DNA from: Ailurus styani
Lineage: Eukaryota > Chordata > Mammalia > Carnivora > Ailuridae
Reading direction: 5' to 3'
Length of the DNA stretch: 64,000 nt
Assembly: GCA_002007465.1 (NCBI GenBank)
Contig: LNAC01001215.1
Location: 129,540 to 193,539, forward strand
The translations under genes were made by a program, and so were the position numbers. Shown one piece after another: positions 46,109 through 55,985 of this stretch; within the stretch, counting starts at the first letter, position 1, and each line of letters begins with the position of its first letter. The notes under the pieces were generated by a model. That model was not told the DNA's origin. It searched no databases and saw only the letters and a list, made by a program, of their open reading frames with translations.

Positions 46109-47094
46109 TCACTGTGGAAATTTTAACAGTGGGAGATAAGTATATTTTAAACTGCAAGAGGTAAATATATTTTATGCTTCTTTTATTTTATTTATGTATT
46201 GTCTTTCCTTTCACATATGCTTGTTGATAATGGATGTGAGGTCAAGGCCAATTTCAATGTAAAGAGACCTGAAGTGTCCATATTAGTGGATACTTTCTGC
46301 AAAGGTAGCGTGCTTCTATTTTGCTACATGGAGGCAGAAGGTAGGCTGTTTCAGGACAACTACCACCTCTAAGGGTCTTTAATTCAGAGTCAGAATCTCA
46401 AAATTGGCTACTCTGCCTAATGATTTCATAAAATAACACATACACATGGAGTTCTACATTCATGTGAATTTACATGTGCGCACATACATGTGTGTGTAAG
46501 GAAAGGAGCAAAATACTATGAGTAATTCTTTGGTGGTCAAATTCTGCAATTTAAGTTTACTTTCATACTTTTCTGTGAATGTTTTACAATTCGTTTATGT
46601 TGCTTTTATAATCAACAAATAAGTTTTCTTAAATTAAACATGATTTTTTTTAAGTGGAGCAATTACTCTCTAATCTTATTGTGATTAACTTATTATTCTC
46701 TCAGAACACTGGCTCCTGAACAGGAACTTGTTACCTTTTCCTTTGCGCATTTTCTCACTCCAGAAATTTACCTTCATTTCATCTACATGCCCTTTTAATT
46801 AATTATGTAAATGGATTATCTGAAGTTAATCTCAATCATTTATTATGGGTATTGATACTTCTAAATATTCTTATTCCTGCTATTTGCATGTGCTCCTTAT
46901 GTTTTGTAACTTTTCTATCTAATTACTGAGAGCAATTAATAATCTTCCATTATCTTCCTGTACTTAAATTACTGCACAATTTGCTTACTAAAAAATGAAC
47001 CAGTTCTCAGGATTTTCAAGTCTACCTTAAGTTTAAACATGATTAAAAATGAGCGACCTAGGTTGAATAAGAATATTTTTTTACAATCCTTTTT
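46109..47094. other. No recognised feature
   Basis: AT-rich, with a short TACATGTGTGTGTAAG patch near 46485. Nothing supported. Confidence 0.4.
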
Positions 47095-47345
47095 GTAACC
47101 TTTTTATACTTAGTATATGGCAAGCATATTTCTGCGTGCTCTCCAACTATTAATTTAAACATCATTCATTATAATGTCTTAGGTAGGTGATTAATATTCC
47201 CACTTCACAGAAGAAATTGTGGCCAGAGAAGAACATTAACCTGCTCAAGAAAACAATCTTATACATAATGCTGCCAGATTTAGGATGCAACAAGTTTGCT
47301 GACTTCAAAGCTCACGCTCTTCAAGCAATGTTTTCTCTATACCAA
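47095..47345 (+). mobile_element. MIR element, sense
   Basis: TTAATTTAAACATCATTCAT, TATTCCCACTTCACAGAAGA, AGAGAAGAACATTAACCTGC and CTTCAAAGCTCACGCTCTTC follow the MIR core and tRNA-distal order. The 72-codon open frame at 47187-47405 overlaps it and is not a gene. Confidence 0.7.
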
Positions 47346-47636
47346 TCTTCTTTAAGAGTGAGTCTTTCTTATATGATTCAATATAGTGTTTGCTCCTGGC
47401 ACTAATAATCAAAATGACTGAAAGGCATTTTTATTTATAATTAGGAGATTTTAGTCAAATTATTGAGGTGACATGTATATACAATCCACTGAATGAACAC
47501 AGCACAATGTCTTCACATGTTATGGCTAATATTTTTTTTAAATTAACAATATATGCAATTATTACAAATATATCATGTGGCAAAATACTTTACCCAACAT
47601 TTCAAAAAAATGATGCAGAAATGAGTTTCTTTTTCA

Positions 47637-47826
47637 TTTTTTTTAAGATTTTATTTATTTATTTGACACAGAGAGAGAGATCACAAGTAGGCAGAAAGGC
47701 AGGCAGAGAGAGGAAGCAGGCTCCCTGCTGAGCAGAGAGCCTGATGCGGGACTCGATCCCAGGACCCTGAGATCATGACCTGAGCTGAAGGCAGAGGCTT
47801 TAACCCACTGAGCCACCCAGGTGCCC
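47637..47826 (-). mobile_element. CAN-SINE, young mustelid-like type, antisense
   Basis: AAGATTTTATTTATTTATTT, ATCACAAGTAGGCAGAAAGG, TTTAACCCACTGAGCC head. The flanks share a similar motif (GAGTTTCTTTTT before, GAATTTCTTTTTT after), likely the target-site duplication with one difference. Confidence 0.96.
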
Positions 47827-48270
47827 TGAATTTCTTTTTTAAAAAATGTTTATAGTTGAATTATGTTACTTTGAAAACTGTAAGGATGTTAATTAATATG
47901 TTTTCTCAGGGATATTGTAGAAGAGCTAGTGAGAAAAAATCTACTAAGTAATACCAACTACAGAAATGTTAAGGAAACAAAAGAGTAGCACAAGTTGTTT
48001 GTTTTATGTGAGAGGCTACATAAGGTCCAATATGAAAAAGAGAGTCTTACAAATTTCTAGAGGATGCATATGCTATGATTTCAGAGCATATTAAAAATAA
48101 ACAAAAGGATAAGAATTAAATTAAGCATTTTATGTATATTATACAGATAACCAAACTTACTATATCAAATTAAATTTTTACAGTAGATTGGTGGTGCTGA
48201 AAATTTTTAGAGTAAAAAGACTTCATACTAATCATTGAGTAACAGTTTCTATGTTATTAATCTGTTACTT
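47827..48270. other. No recognised feature
   Basis: AT-rich, nothing supported. Confidence 0.4.
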
Positions 48271-48560
48271 TAGTTCATGTAAACAAATCTTTATTGAGTG
48301 CTAAAGTACAGATATTGTATGAATACCTTATGATTAAAAATTATTCATAAAGGATGACCCATCCCTTATTAATTTTACAGCTTAATGAGGAAGGCATACA
48401 TGTAGCATGTTACTTTACTAAACTATGGTTTATACTGAGACACAATTATATATAGTGATGGATATGGGAGCTCAGAAGAGGGTCACAGTCCAACTGATAG
48501 GTTTGGAGAGGCTTTCTGTAACAAATAAATCCTTAGCTGTCCTGAATAAATCAAAGGCAT
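48271..48560 (-). mobile_element. L2-like 3' region, antisense
   Basis: AACAAATCTTTATTGAGTGC opens like the reverse complement of the L2 terminus. TTTTACAGCTTAATGAGGAA, ATGGGAGCTCAGAAGAGGGT and GAGAGGCTTTCTGTAACA continue in the expected order. Diverged. Confidence 0.55.
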
Positions 48561-49241
48561 CAAATTTTGCCTCTTGGAAATTAGACTGAATCTGGTATTT
48601 TGTGCAAAGGATTTCTTCATAAAGGAGAATTTTAATATTTAAACATTTCAAGAACTAAACATTACTACAAGAAAGAGATAATAATTTGGGGGGATGAAAA
48701 TGTGGGTAAATGAGCAGCAGCATGTGGCCAATTTTGTCTCCAAGCAGGAACAAAATTAACCTTTGAATGACGAAAAGTGTAAGTGAATAAATGAAAGGCA
48801 TCACTAATGGATTTCAACAGTAAGAGAAATGCTCACATGTTGCAGAGATAATGATTTTTGATGGACTACATAGCTCTTTGTCAGAATAGCCAGTTTTAAT
48901 TAATAAAGTGAAGCATTTTGAATTTCTGGCTTAGTACTCAAAGCCAGAAACAGTATTGTGTTAACCAAAACCTGTAGAAAAATAATCACAACTAAAATAA
49001 TTTTTTGTACTTTAAAAGAAGAGGCAAATTAACCTAAATATTTTTGTTAAAAAAGACCATTTACTAACTTCCACTTACTGGAACTCTGGTCTCAGACAAA
49101 GTCTCAAACTGTCAACCTTATTTTCTATTAGTGTTAAATCAGGGATAAAACTACGTACCTCTTAGCACATAATAATTCCATAAAGTTCTGTTAAATGGAA
49201 GAAAATTAGAGTAGGATAATTAAAAGAAAATACCTTAGTTT

Positions 49242-49244
<3 letters not shown>
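48561..49244. other. No recognised feature apart from a small hairpin
   Basis: Contains a 10-bp-arm inverted repeat, TTTCTGGCTT at 48923-48932 and AAGCCAGAAA at 48941-48950. Otherwise AT-rich with nothing supported. Confidence 0.4.

Positions 49245-49300
<56 letters not shown>
49245..49300. repeat. (AT)28 microsatellite
   Basis: Uninterrupted AT dinucleotides over 56 bases, self-complementary and able to extrude as a cruciform. Confidence 0.97.
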
Positions 49301-49303
<3 letters not shown>

Positions 49304-49620
49304 CAAGCAAAGAGGAAGAGTTTCTCCTCATAATTGAATGTTGGAGAAGCCCATGACCGGTCCTCAGACCTCTTTTTTATCTATATCCTATTCCATGTGG
49401 ATCTTTTCTATTATAGTTGTTGTAATACTGCTTATATGCTCAAGATGATAGCCCAAAGTTTTGCCTAAACTTGGGACTGATATATCCAACTACCTACTCA
49501 ACAATTCCATAGGCATCTAAAAATGAAAAATTTGTTTTTTCTCTAAATGTATACCTATTTGTGTATTTTCCATTTCTGAACAGACATCTGAACAGATGTC
49601 ACAATTCAATCAGTTGCTCA
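49301..49620. other. No recognised feature
   Basis: AT-rich, nothing supported; may include the eroded start of the L2 that follows. Confidence 0.35.
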
Positions 49621-49889
49621 GGTCAGATGCTAAAATTATCTTTGATCCCTTATTTTACTTCATCTTCCATCTTCTTCATCAATTTGTATAGAATTATCCT
49701 TTAAAATATATCCTGAATTTGATTACCTCTTCCTCTTCCAGCACCATCACCCTAGACCAAACCACTGTCATTTCACATGTGTATTAATTCAGTTGGCATC
49801 TCACAGAAATTCTGCTACCATGCTTGCTCTCTGAAACTTTGTCTCTATAAGGCAGGGAGGACCATACATTAAAAACTAGACAATCATAA

Positions 49890-49996
49890 GCACCATGTGT
49901 CAGATGGAAGTGTTGAATCACTATTTTGTACACCTGAAACTAGTATTACACTGTATGTCAGCTAACTGGAATTTAAATAAAAACTTAAAAAGAAAA
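49890..49996 (+). mobile_element. Carnivore L1 3' terminus, sense, nested in L2
   Basis: TGGAAGTGTTGAATCACTAT, TACACCTGAAACTAGTATTA, CACTGTATGTCAGCTAACTG and GGAATTTAAATAAAAACTTA are the last 100 or so bases of the carnivore L1, ending in its A-rich tail. Confidence 0.88.
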
Positions 49997-50080
49997 TTAG
50001 ATCATGTCACTTTCCTAATGGAAACACTATGATCTCATCCTGTATAAAGGACAAAAAAGCTGATGACCTTACCATGGCTT

Positions 50081-50215
50081 TTTTAAAAAAATTTTTCTTT
50101 CTTTTTTTATTAGAAAATTTTATTTTATTTTTTCTTTTTCTAAATTATGTTATGTTAGTCACCATAGAGAACATCATTAGTTTTTCATGTAGTGTTCCAT
50201 GATTCATTATTTGTG
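50081..50215 (-). mobile_element. Short carnivore L1 3' end, antisense, with target-site duplication
   Basis: About 135 bases: T/A-rich tail, then TTATGTTATGTTAGTCACCA, TCATTAGTTTTTCATGTAGT and GTTCCATGATTCATTATTTG. Flanked by a perfect 14-base repeat CCTTACCATGGCTT (50067-50080 and 50216-50229). A strongly 5'-truncated L1 insertion, opposite in orientation to the L1 tail 85 bases to its left. Confidence 0.9.
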
Positions 50216-50519
50216 CCTTACCATGGCTTCTAAGATCTGATGTGATGTGCCTTCTACTATCTCCCATCTTCCTTATTCCTTTGTTCCAGAAACATTGCTC
50301 TTTGTGCCTCCTCAAATAAAGATAAGCATGTTCCTACCTCATCACATTTTCATGGGATGTTCTCCTCTCTCAGAAGGAATTCCTCAGGTATTATATGGAT
50401 TATTTTCTATTCTTCTGTCACATCTCATAGTGGTCTTCTCTGACAACTTTAATTAAAATAGCAAAAAATGCCTGTGATCACTCTAACAATTTGAATTACC
50501 TCCTCACTTTCTCTTAAGA

Positions 50520-50835
50520 CTTTAATTTTTAGAGCAGTTTTAGGTTCATAGAGTACCTGAGAGGAAGCAACAGAGAGTAACCATAGTATCTTCTACCCTT
50601 ATACACGCACAGACTCAATCTTATCAACACCCCCCAACATCATAGCAAGCACAGAGTTACAGCTGACCATACTACCCTGACACGTCCTAATCACGTAAAG
50701 TCCATGGTTTACATTAGGTTCACTCTTACTGTTGTGCATTTTATGTTTGGGCAAATGTATAATGATGTGTACCCATACTATGATATCATACAGAACATTT
50801 TCACTGTCCAGACCTAAGGTGTAGTCTTTCAAGGG
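50520..50835 (-). mobile_element. L1MA/L1MB-type 3' UTR, antisense
   Basis: TTTAGAGCAGTTTTAGGTTC, CACGCACAGACTCAATCTTA, TCCATGGTTTACATTAGGTT and CAAATGTATAATGATGTGTA are the reverse complement of the same L1 3' UTR type that appears in sense near 55500-55680. Confidence 0.85.
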
Positions 50836-51305
50836 TCCTACCTAAAAGTCTAGAGTGTTTATCAAGATTCCAAAATTTAAATACTGCCCTGTGCCCTCCT
50901 ATTACCTTCAACCTCCACCAAGCCCCGTAAAATTGAGAAGAGTTCTGCACAGGATCTGAACCCCTAGAAAAATGCTTTTAATTCAATAAATCCACAAGGG
51001 GAAATATGCAATACTAACATCTCTGTACTTCCTTTATTTTGGGAATCTTGGACACTCAACTCTCCAATGCCTTGAAGCTTTCTTAAATATCTTCCCAGTT
51101 GTTTTTTTTTTTCACTCTTAAATGAATGGTCCATGTAGCTCCAGCTAGTCTGCTGTCATCCAAACAGAAACCAAGAACTTTTGCTTTTAATTGAGTGATA
51201 CTGAAACCAACTGCCAGGTAAAAGATAGTAGTAGTAGTAGTATATAATTGTCATTTTCAAGTGTATTATTCTGACTACCCTTTTGGAAATATATAGAGGG
51301 ATTTT
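50836..51305. other. No recognised feature
   Basis: Contains a short (AGT)n patch near 51226-51240. Otherwise nothing supported. Confidence 0.4.
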
Positions 51306-51320
51306 CTGAAGGGTGTTTTT

Positions 51321-51511
51321 TCTTTTAAGATTTTATTTATTTATTTGAGAGAGAGGGAGAGACAGCATGAGCGGGGGGAGGGGCAGGGAGAGAGGAAGAA
51401 GCAGACTCCCCACTGAGCAGGGAGATAGATGCGGGTCTGGATCCCAGGATCCCAAGATAATGAATGACCTGAGCCAAAAGGCAGATGCTTGACTGAGCCA
51501 CCCAAGTGCCC
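51321..51511 (-). mobile_element. CAN-SINE, antisense, older type
   Basis: TTAAGATTTTATTTATTTAT tail, an irregular middle (GATAATGAATGACCTGAGCC, with a small duplication of AATG) and head ACTGAGCCACCCAAGTGCCC. Flanks CTGAAGGGTGTTTTT (51306-51320) and CTGAAGGGTCTTTTA (51512-51526). Confidence 0.95.
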
Positions 51512-51526
51512 CTGAAGGGTCTTTTA

Positions 51527-51945
51527 ATAATTCAAATGAAAGATGACTGTGATTTGGTCCACTGTGGTAACAATGGAGGCTGTAAGACTGGTCCAACTCA
51601 GATACAATTTGAAGTTAGAGTCAGTAGGATTTGTTGACAGACTTGATGCAGGATATGAGAAAAGCAGAAAGTGAATGATGACTTCGTATTTACCATTTAC
51701 TAAGGTGGGGAAATCTGTGGAAGGAATAGGATGAGGAGTAAACAGCAAAAATTTAGTTTGGGATATATTGTTATATGTCTATTAAATATTCCAGAAGATG
51801 AGTATAGAACAAAATGTATAGAGGGATGAAATCTGGCTTTCTGATATTTAGAGGCCATGCAAATAGGGAGGCTGAAAAATGCAAATTAATGTACTAGGAA
51901 GAATTACAGAAGAGTGCAATATCCTAGAAGTAAAAAGATGTCACT
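51527..51945. other. No recognised feature
   Basis: Ordinary sequence; nothing supported. Confidence 0.4.
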
Positions 51946-52342
51946 AATGGAATACTGTGTAGCCATCAAAAGAAACGAAATCTTACCATTTGCAATGACA
52001 TTGATGAAACTAGAGGGTATTATGCTAAGCAAAATAAGTCAATAAGAGAAAGACAGTTATCATATGTTTTCTCTGATATGAGGAATTTGAGAGGCGGGGG
52101 TGGGGGTCATGGGGATAGGGAGGGAAGAAATGTAACAAGATGGGACGAGGAGGGAAACAAACCACAAGGGACACTTAACCTCACGAAACAAACTGAGGGT
52201 TGGGGGGGTAGGGATAGGGTGGCTGGGTTAAGGACATTGTGGAGGGTATGTGCTATGGTGAGTGCTGTGAATTGTGTAAACCTGGTAATTCACAGACCTG
52301 TACCCCTGGGGCAAATATTACATTATATGTTAATAAAAAAAA
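51946..52342 (+). mobile_element. Young carnivore L1 3' end, sense
   Basis: Ends of ORF2 and the 3' UTR are clear: GCCATCAAAAGAAACGAAAT, CATTTGCAATGACATTGATG, AAGCAAAATAAGTCAATAAG, ATGTTTTCTCTGATATGAGG, a G-rich stretch, GTAAACCTGGTAATTCACAG and ACCTGTACCCCTGGGGCAAA, then an A-rich tail. Low apparent divergence. Two runs fit the G-quadruplex pattern (52096-52124 and 52197-52219). The 165-codon open frame crossing it (52078-52575) is a chance frame. Confidence 0.92.
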
Positions 52343-52680
52343 AGAAGGTAATGATGAATAGTATGAAAGTAAGCTACGTCTTTATTACTAATGATTATTT
52401 GGAAATGAAACAACTTAAAGAATGTCCACTAGCAACAAAGTCCAAAATAAATACTGGTTCTGAAGTCATACTACATTATACTATAAAACAAAGAACATGG
52501 ACAAAAGGTCTTGGTGTTTTCCTTATGGCTTGTTACATATTTCTGTATATAATATGTTCATATTTTTATTTCTGAGTTAAAAAGGTTGTATTTTCAAACA
52601 TTTTTCTAGAAGTACATATCCAAGCTTAGCAACTGCTTTTCCATAATGCAACCATGAAAGTGCAGGTTACATATTACTAA

Positions 52681-52687
<7 letters not shown>
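52343..52687. other. No recognised feature
   Basis: AT-rich, lies between the L1 tail and the (TG)n array. Nothing supported. Confidence 0.4.

Positions 52688-52737
<50 letters not shown>
52688..52737. repeat. (TG)n microsatellite, about 24-25 units
   Basis: Uninterrupted TG repeat preceded by ATATATAT. Alternating purine-pyrimidine of this length is a Z-DNA candidate. Confidence 0.97.
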
Positions 52738-52739
<2 letters not shown>

Positions 52740-54025
52740 ATCTGCATCTGGTTTTCAATCCAATGGTGTTCATAGGATGAATTTTATGATTATTTTACAG
52801 AGGCCACTTTAGACTAATGATTGAATGTGACCAATGTTTTCAAGTATACACTCTTTTCTTCCACAATACCCATTGTCACCCATACACATTATGTCTAGAC
52901 ATTAATGAGACAATTAAAGTTGACAGATTGATACTGGGATACTTTGTTCATCTGGCCATAGAGCATTGGGTGAACAATGGTTGATATTTGGAAACTTTTT
53001 ATGCAAGAAAAGTGATGGTAGAAACTAATCAGAGGAAATACTGGATATAAGAAATGGATATGGTTGCTCTGGTGCTCATGTGCTAATGACTGACCTGCAT
53101 ATAGTAGGAGAGGACTTGCATAATCTTTAAATTTGGGTCTAGTCTCCAACATTTACTAGTTTCTTAAGTTACACAAATCAATTAACTTCTCTGTTATACA
53201 AGCAGAAATAGAAGGTCCCAAGCTCTGAGATAAACTGTTCAAATACATGGGCACTAGGTTATTGTCAGAAATACAGTAAGTCTATTTGACCAGATTATTC
53301 TTAGCTTTGACATAACAGGCATCTAGAAACTGTCTTACAAAAATTTGGGGTTATATGTCTTATGCTGTATCTACTGCCCTGTTTCCAAAAAAGAAAAGGA
53401 AAATAGATGCTTGATCATTTTTTTCAAATATTAAAGTTTGATGACATCTTCATTTTCCACAAGATCTTTTTCAGTTGTGTCATTGAGTCCACTTTTCTCC
53501 TTTCAAAACTTGTGCTAAAAGCTTTGTATATGTAACAGGAAACAGGTTCAGTGCATAAACTTAATCCATATAAAGTAATTAAGTTGTAAAGCAGTATCAG
53601 TTATAAACTACTGTTAAGTTCTGATTTCCAAATAATCTCAGCAAAACCCATTGCCTTGTATAATAATTTTTCAGTCTCCATTTTATCTTCTGACACTTAA
53701 TATACTCAAGATGTTTATGTTATCATAAAGAAAAGCATGTCCAATGAAATTAAACTATATCAATTATGATGAGTAAGCCAGGCCATTATTGTATACACAT
53801 CTGCATGGGTATATTAACATAAACACATTAAAGAATAGCTTAAATAAGAGAATATAATAATATTTTTAAATTTCCTTTAAAAAATGAAACAGATTGAATT
53901 ATCTGAAGTAATGTTTCTTCATTTTACTTTTATTTATTGATTATAGAATATACAGTTAACAGCTTATAAAATAGACAATGATTATAATTTGAAAATATAT
54001 TTTTCATTTTTACATGTTATTTGTG
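52738..54025. other. No recognised feature
   Basis: 1.3 kb of AT-rich DNA. The 85-codon minus frame (52895-53152) has no domain. Confidence 0.4.
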
Positions 54026-54040
54026 GATACTATTTATTTA

Positions 54041-54257
54041 TTTTAAACAATTTTTTTATTATTTTATTTAATTATTTGAGACAGAGACATACAGAGAGAG
54101 AGAGAGAGCATGAGCAGGGGAGAGGCAGAGGGAGAAGGAGAAGCAAACTCCCTGCTGAGCCAGGAGCCCAATGTGGGGCTCAATCCCAGGACGCTGGGAT
54201 CATGACTTGAGTCAAAAGCAGACGCTTAACCATCTGAGCCACCCAGGCATCCCTATA
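54041..54257 (-). mobile_element. CAN-SINE, antisense, older type
   Basis: T-rich tail, ATTTAATTATTTGAGACAGA, (GA)n run, GGGATCATGACTTGAGTCAA and head CTGAGCCACCCAGGCATCCC. Approximate flanks GATACTATTTATTTA (54026-54040) and GATATTATTTAATTA (54258-54272). Confidence 0.95.
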
Positions 54258-54272
54258 GATATTATTTAATTA

Positions 54273-54589
54273 ATATTTAGTATTATAATATACCTAACAT
54301 ACATATATTGCATACATACATTAAACGTTTAAATATGAAATGCTTAAAAAACATTGTGTGTTAAGGTGAAATGACTCGTTTGATTTAGCTAATCATTTAA
54401 TAGTCTATAAACCTAAAACTTAATTAGCACCTAGTCCAATCTACCTCATAATTCATAAACATTACATTCTCTAAAATGAAATCTTTGAATGCTTCCAGAA
54501 GAAGGCAGTACATCCATATTGAGAGTAATTGGACTATCATTAGAAAGAAAAACAGCATTAATTAAAAGTAAGAAGAAATAAATAAACTT
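54273..54589. other. No recognised feature
   Basis: AT-rich, nothing supported. Confidence 0.4.
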
Positions 54590-55985
54590 GATTAAAATTA
54601 AAAACTTCTACTCTATAAAACATAGTGTAAAGAGAATTAGAAGACAAGCCTTGGGGGTGAGGTGTAGGGGGTTTAAGAAGACCAGCCACAGGATGGGTCG
54701 GAAATATTTCCAAAGACATAACCAATAAAGGGCTATTATTTTCAAGATATACAAAGAACTCTTAACAATAGAAAAACAATGGTTAATGATTAAATGACTA
54801 ATAGAGACAAAAATTTAACAGTAATCAAAAAATAGGCCAAAGACCTTAACACACACTTCATCAAAGAAGATATACAGATGAACAATAAGCATATGAAAAG
54901 ATGGGCCACATAATTTGTCCTCATGGAAATGCAAAATAAAACAGCAATGAGATACCGATACAGAGTTATTACAAGGGCCCAAATCTGGAACACGGACAAC
55001 ACCAAATGCTGACAAGAATACAGAACAATAGAAAACCCTCATTCAGTAATAGCGGGAATGCAAAATGATACAGTCACTTTGACAGGCAGTTTGGTAGTTT
55101 CTTAGAAAAGTAAACATTCTCTTTCTATATGATTCAACAATTGGTCTCTCTGGTATTTACCCAAAAGAGTTGAAACCATATGTCCATATGAAAACCTGCA
55201 CACAGATGTTTATGTTAGCTTTTGACATAATTACCAAAACTTGGAAGCAATCAAGTAGGTGAATGGATAAAACACTGTGGTACATCCAGAATGGGGTGGT
55301 ATTCAGCACTAAAAAGAATCGAACTATCGACCATGAGAAGACAAAGAGGAATCTTAAATGTATACTACGAAGTCAAAGTAGCAAATATGACATGTCTATA
55401 CACTCTATGATTCCCAATATGTGAAATTCTTAAAAAGGAAATAATATGCAGACAATAAAAAGATCAGTCATTGATAGGAGTTAGGGGGATGACAAGGAGG
55501 ATGGACAGATAAAGCACAGATGATTTTTAGGGGAGTGGAAATACTCTGTATGAATACACTTTATTATACATTTGTCCAAACCCATGAAATCTACAACACC
55601 AAGCATGAACCCTAATGTAAACCATGATTGAGTATGATACATCAATGTAAGTTAATCAATTGAAACAGATGTACCACTCTACTGAGGGATGTTGATAAGA
55701 GAATCTATGCATATGTAGGGGTAGGAGATACATGGGAAATCTCTGTGCTTTCCCCTCAACTTTTTGGGTGGGAGGGGGAGAGGAAGAGGGAGAGAGAATC
55801 TGAAGCAGGCTCCACACCCAGTGCAGAGCCCCATGTGGAGTTCTATCCCACAATCCTGAGATCATGACCTGAGCCGAAATCAAGAGTTGGACGCTTAATC
55901 GATTGAGCTTTGCAAGTGGCTCTCCCCTCAATATGGCTGTGAATCTAGAACTGCTCTAAAAAACCAAAGTCTTTATAATAATAAC
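54590..55985 (+). mobile_element. L1MA/L1MB-like ORF2 C-terminus and 3' UTR, sense
   Basis: Well-preserved order: AGAAGATATACAGATGAACA, CATATGAAAAGATGGGCCAC, CAAAATAAAACAGCAATGAG, CACACAGATGTTTATGTTAG, AGGTGAATGGATAAAACACT, then the 3' UTR (CATTTGTCCAAACCCATGAA, AACACCAAGCATGAACCCTA, ATGGGAAATCTCTGTGC). It ends at TAAAAAACCAAAGTC beyond an inserted SINE. ORF2 is broken by stops. About 1.2 kb of L1 excluding the SINE. Confidence 0.92.
55760..55922 (-). mobile_element. CAN-SINE, antisense, nested in L1 3' UTR
   Basis: Body GAGATCATGACCTGAGCCGA, head diverged (GATTGAGCTTTGCAAGTGGC) and a very short tail. Flanked by TCCCCTCAA (55751-55759 and 55923-55931), which is L1 3' UTR sequence. The minus-strand 91-codon frame here is the SINE translated. 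Confidence 0.9.

Larger units (their letters stand above)
49621..50510 (+). mobile_element. L2 3' region, sense, interrupted by two L1 tails
   Basis: Three L2 pieces read in order. 49621-49860 has TTTGATCCCTTATTTTACTT and CACCCTAGACCAAACCACTG. 49997-50066 has TTAGATCATGTCACTTTCCT. 50230-50510 has TGTTCCAGAAACATTGCTCT, CATGGGATGTTCTCCTCTCT and GGTCTTCTCTGACAACTTTA. Each break holds an L1 3' end. The order matches a single old L2 copy later hit twice. Confidence 0.75.

Noticed and set aside
52078..52575. 165-codon open frame on the + strand
   Set aside because: It starts inside a young L1 3' UTR and runs through its G-rich part, its A-rich tail and adjacent DNA; not a gene.
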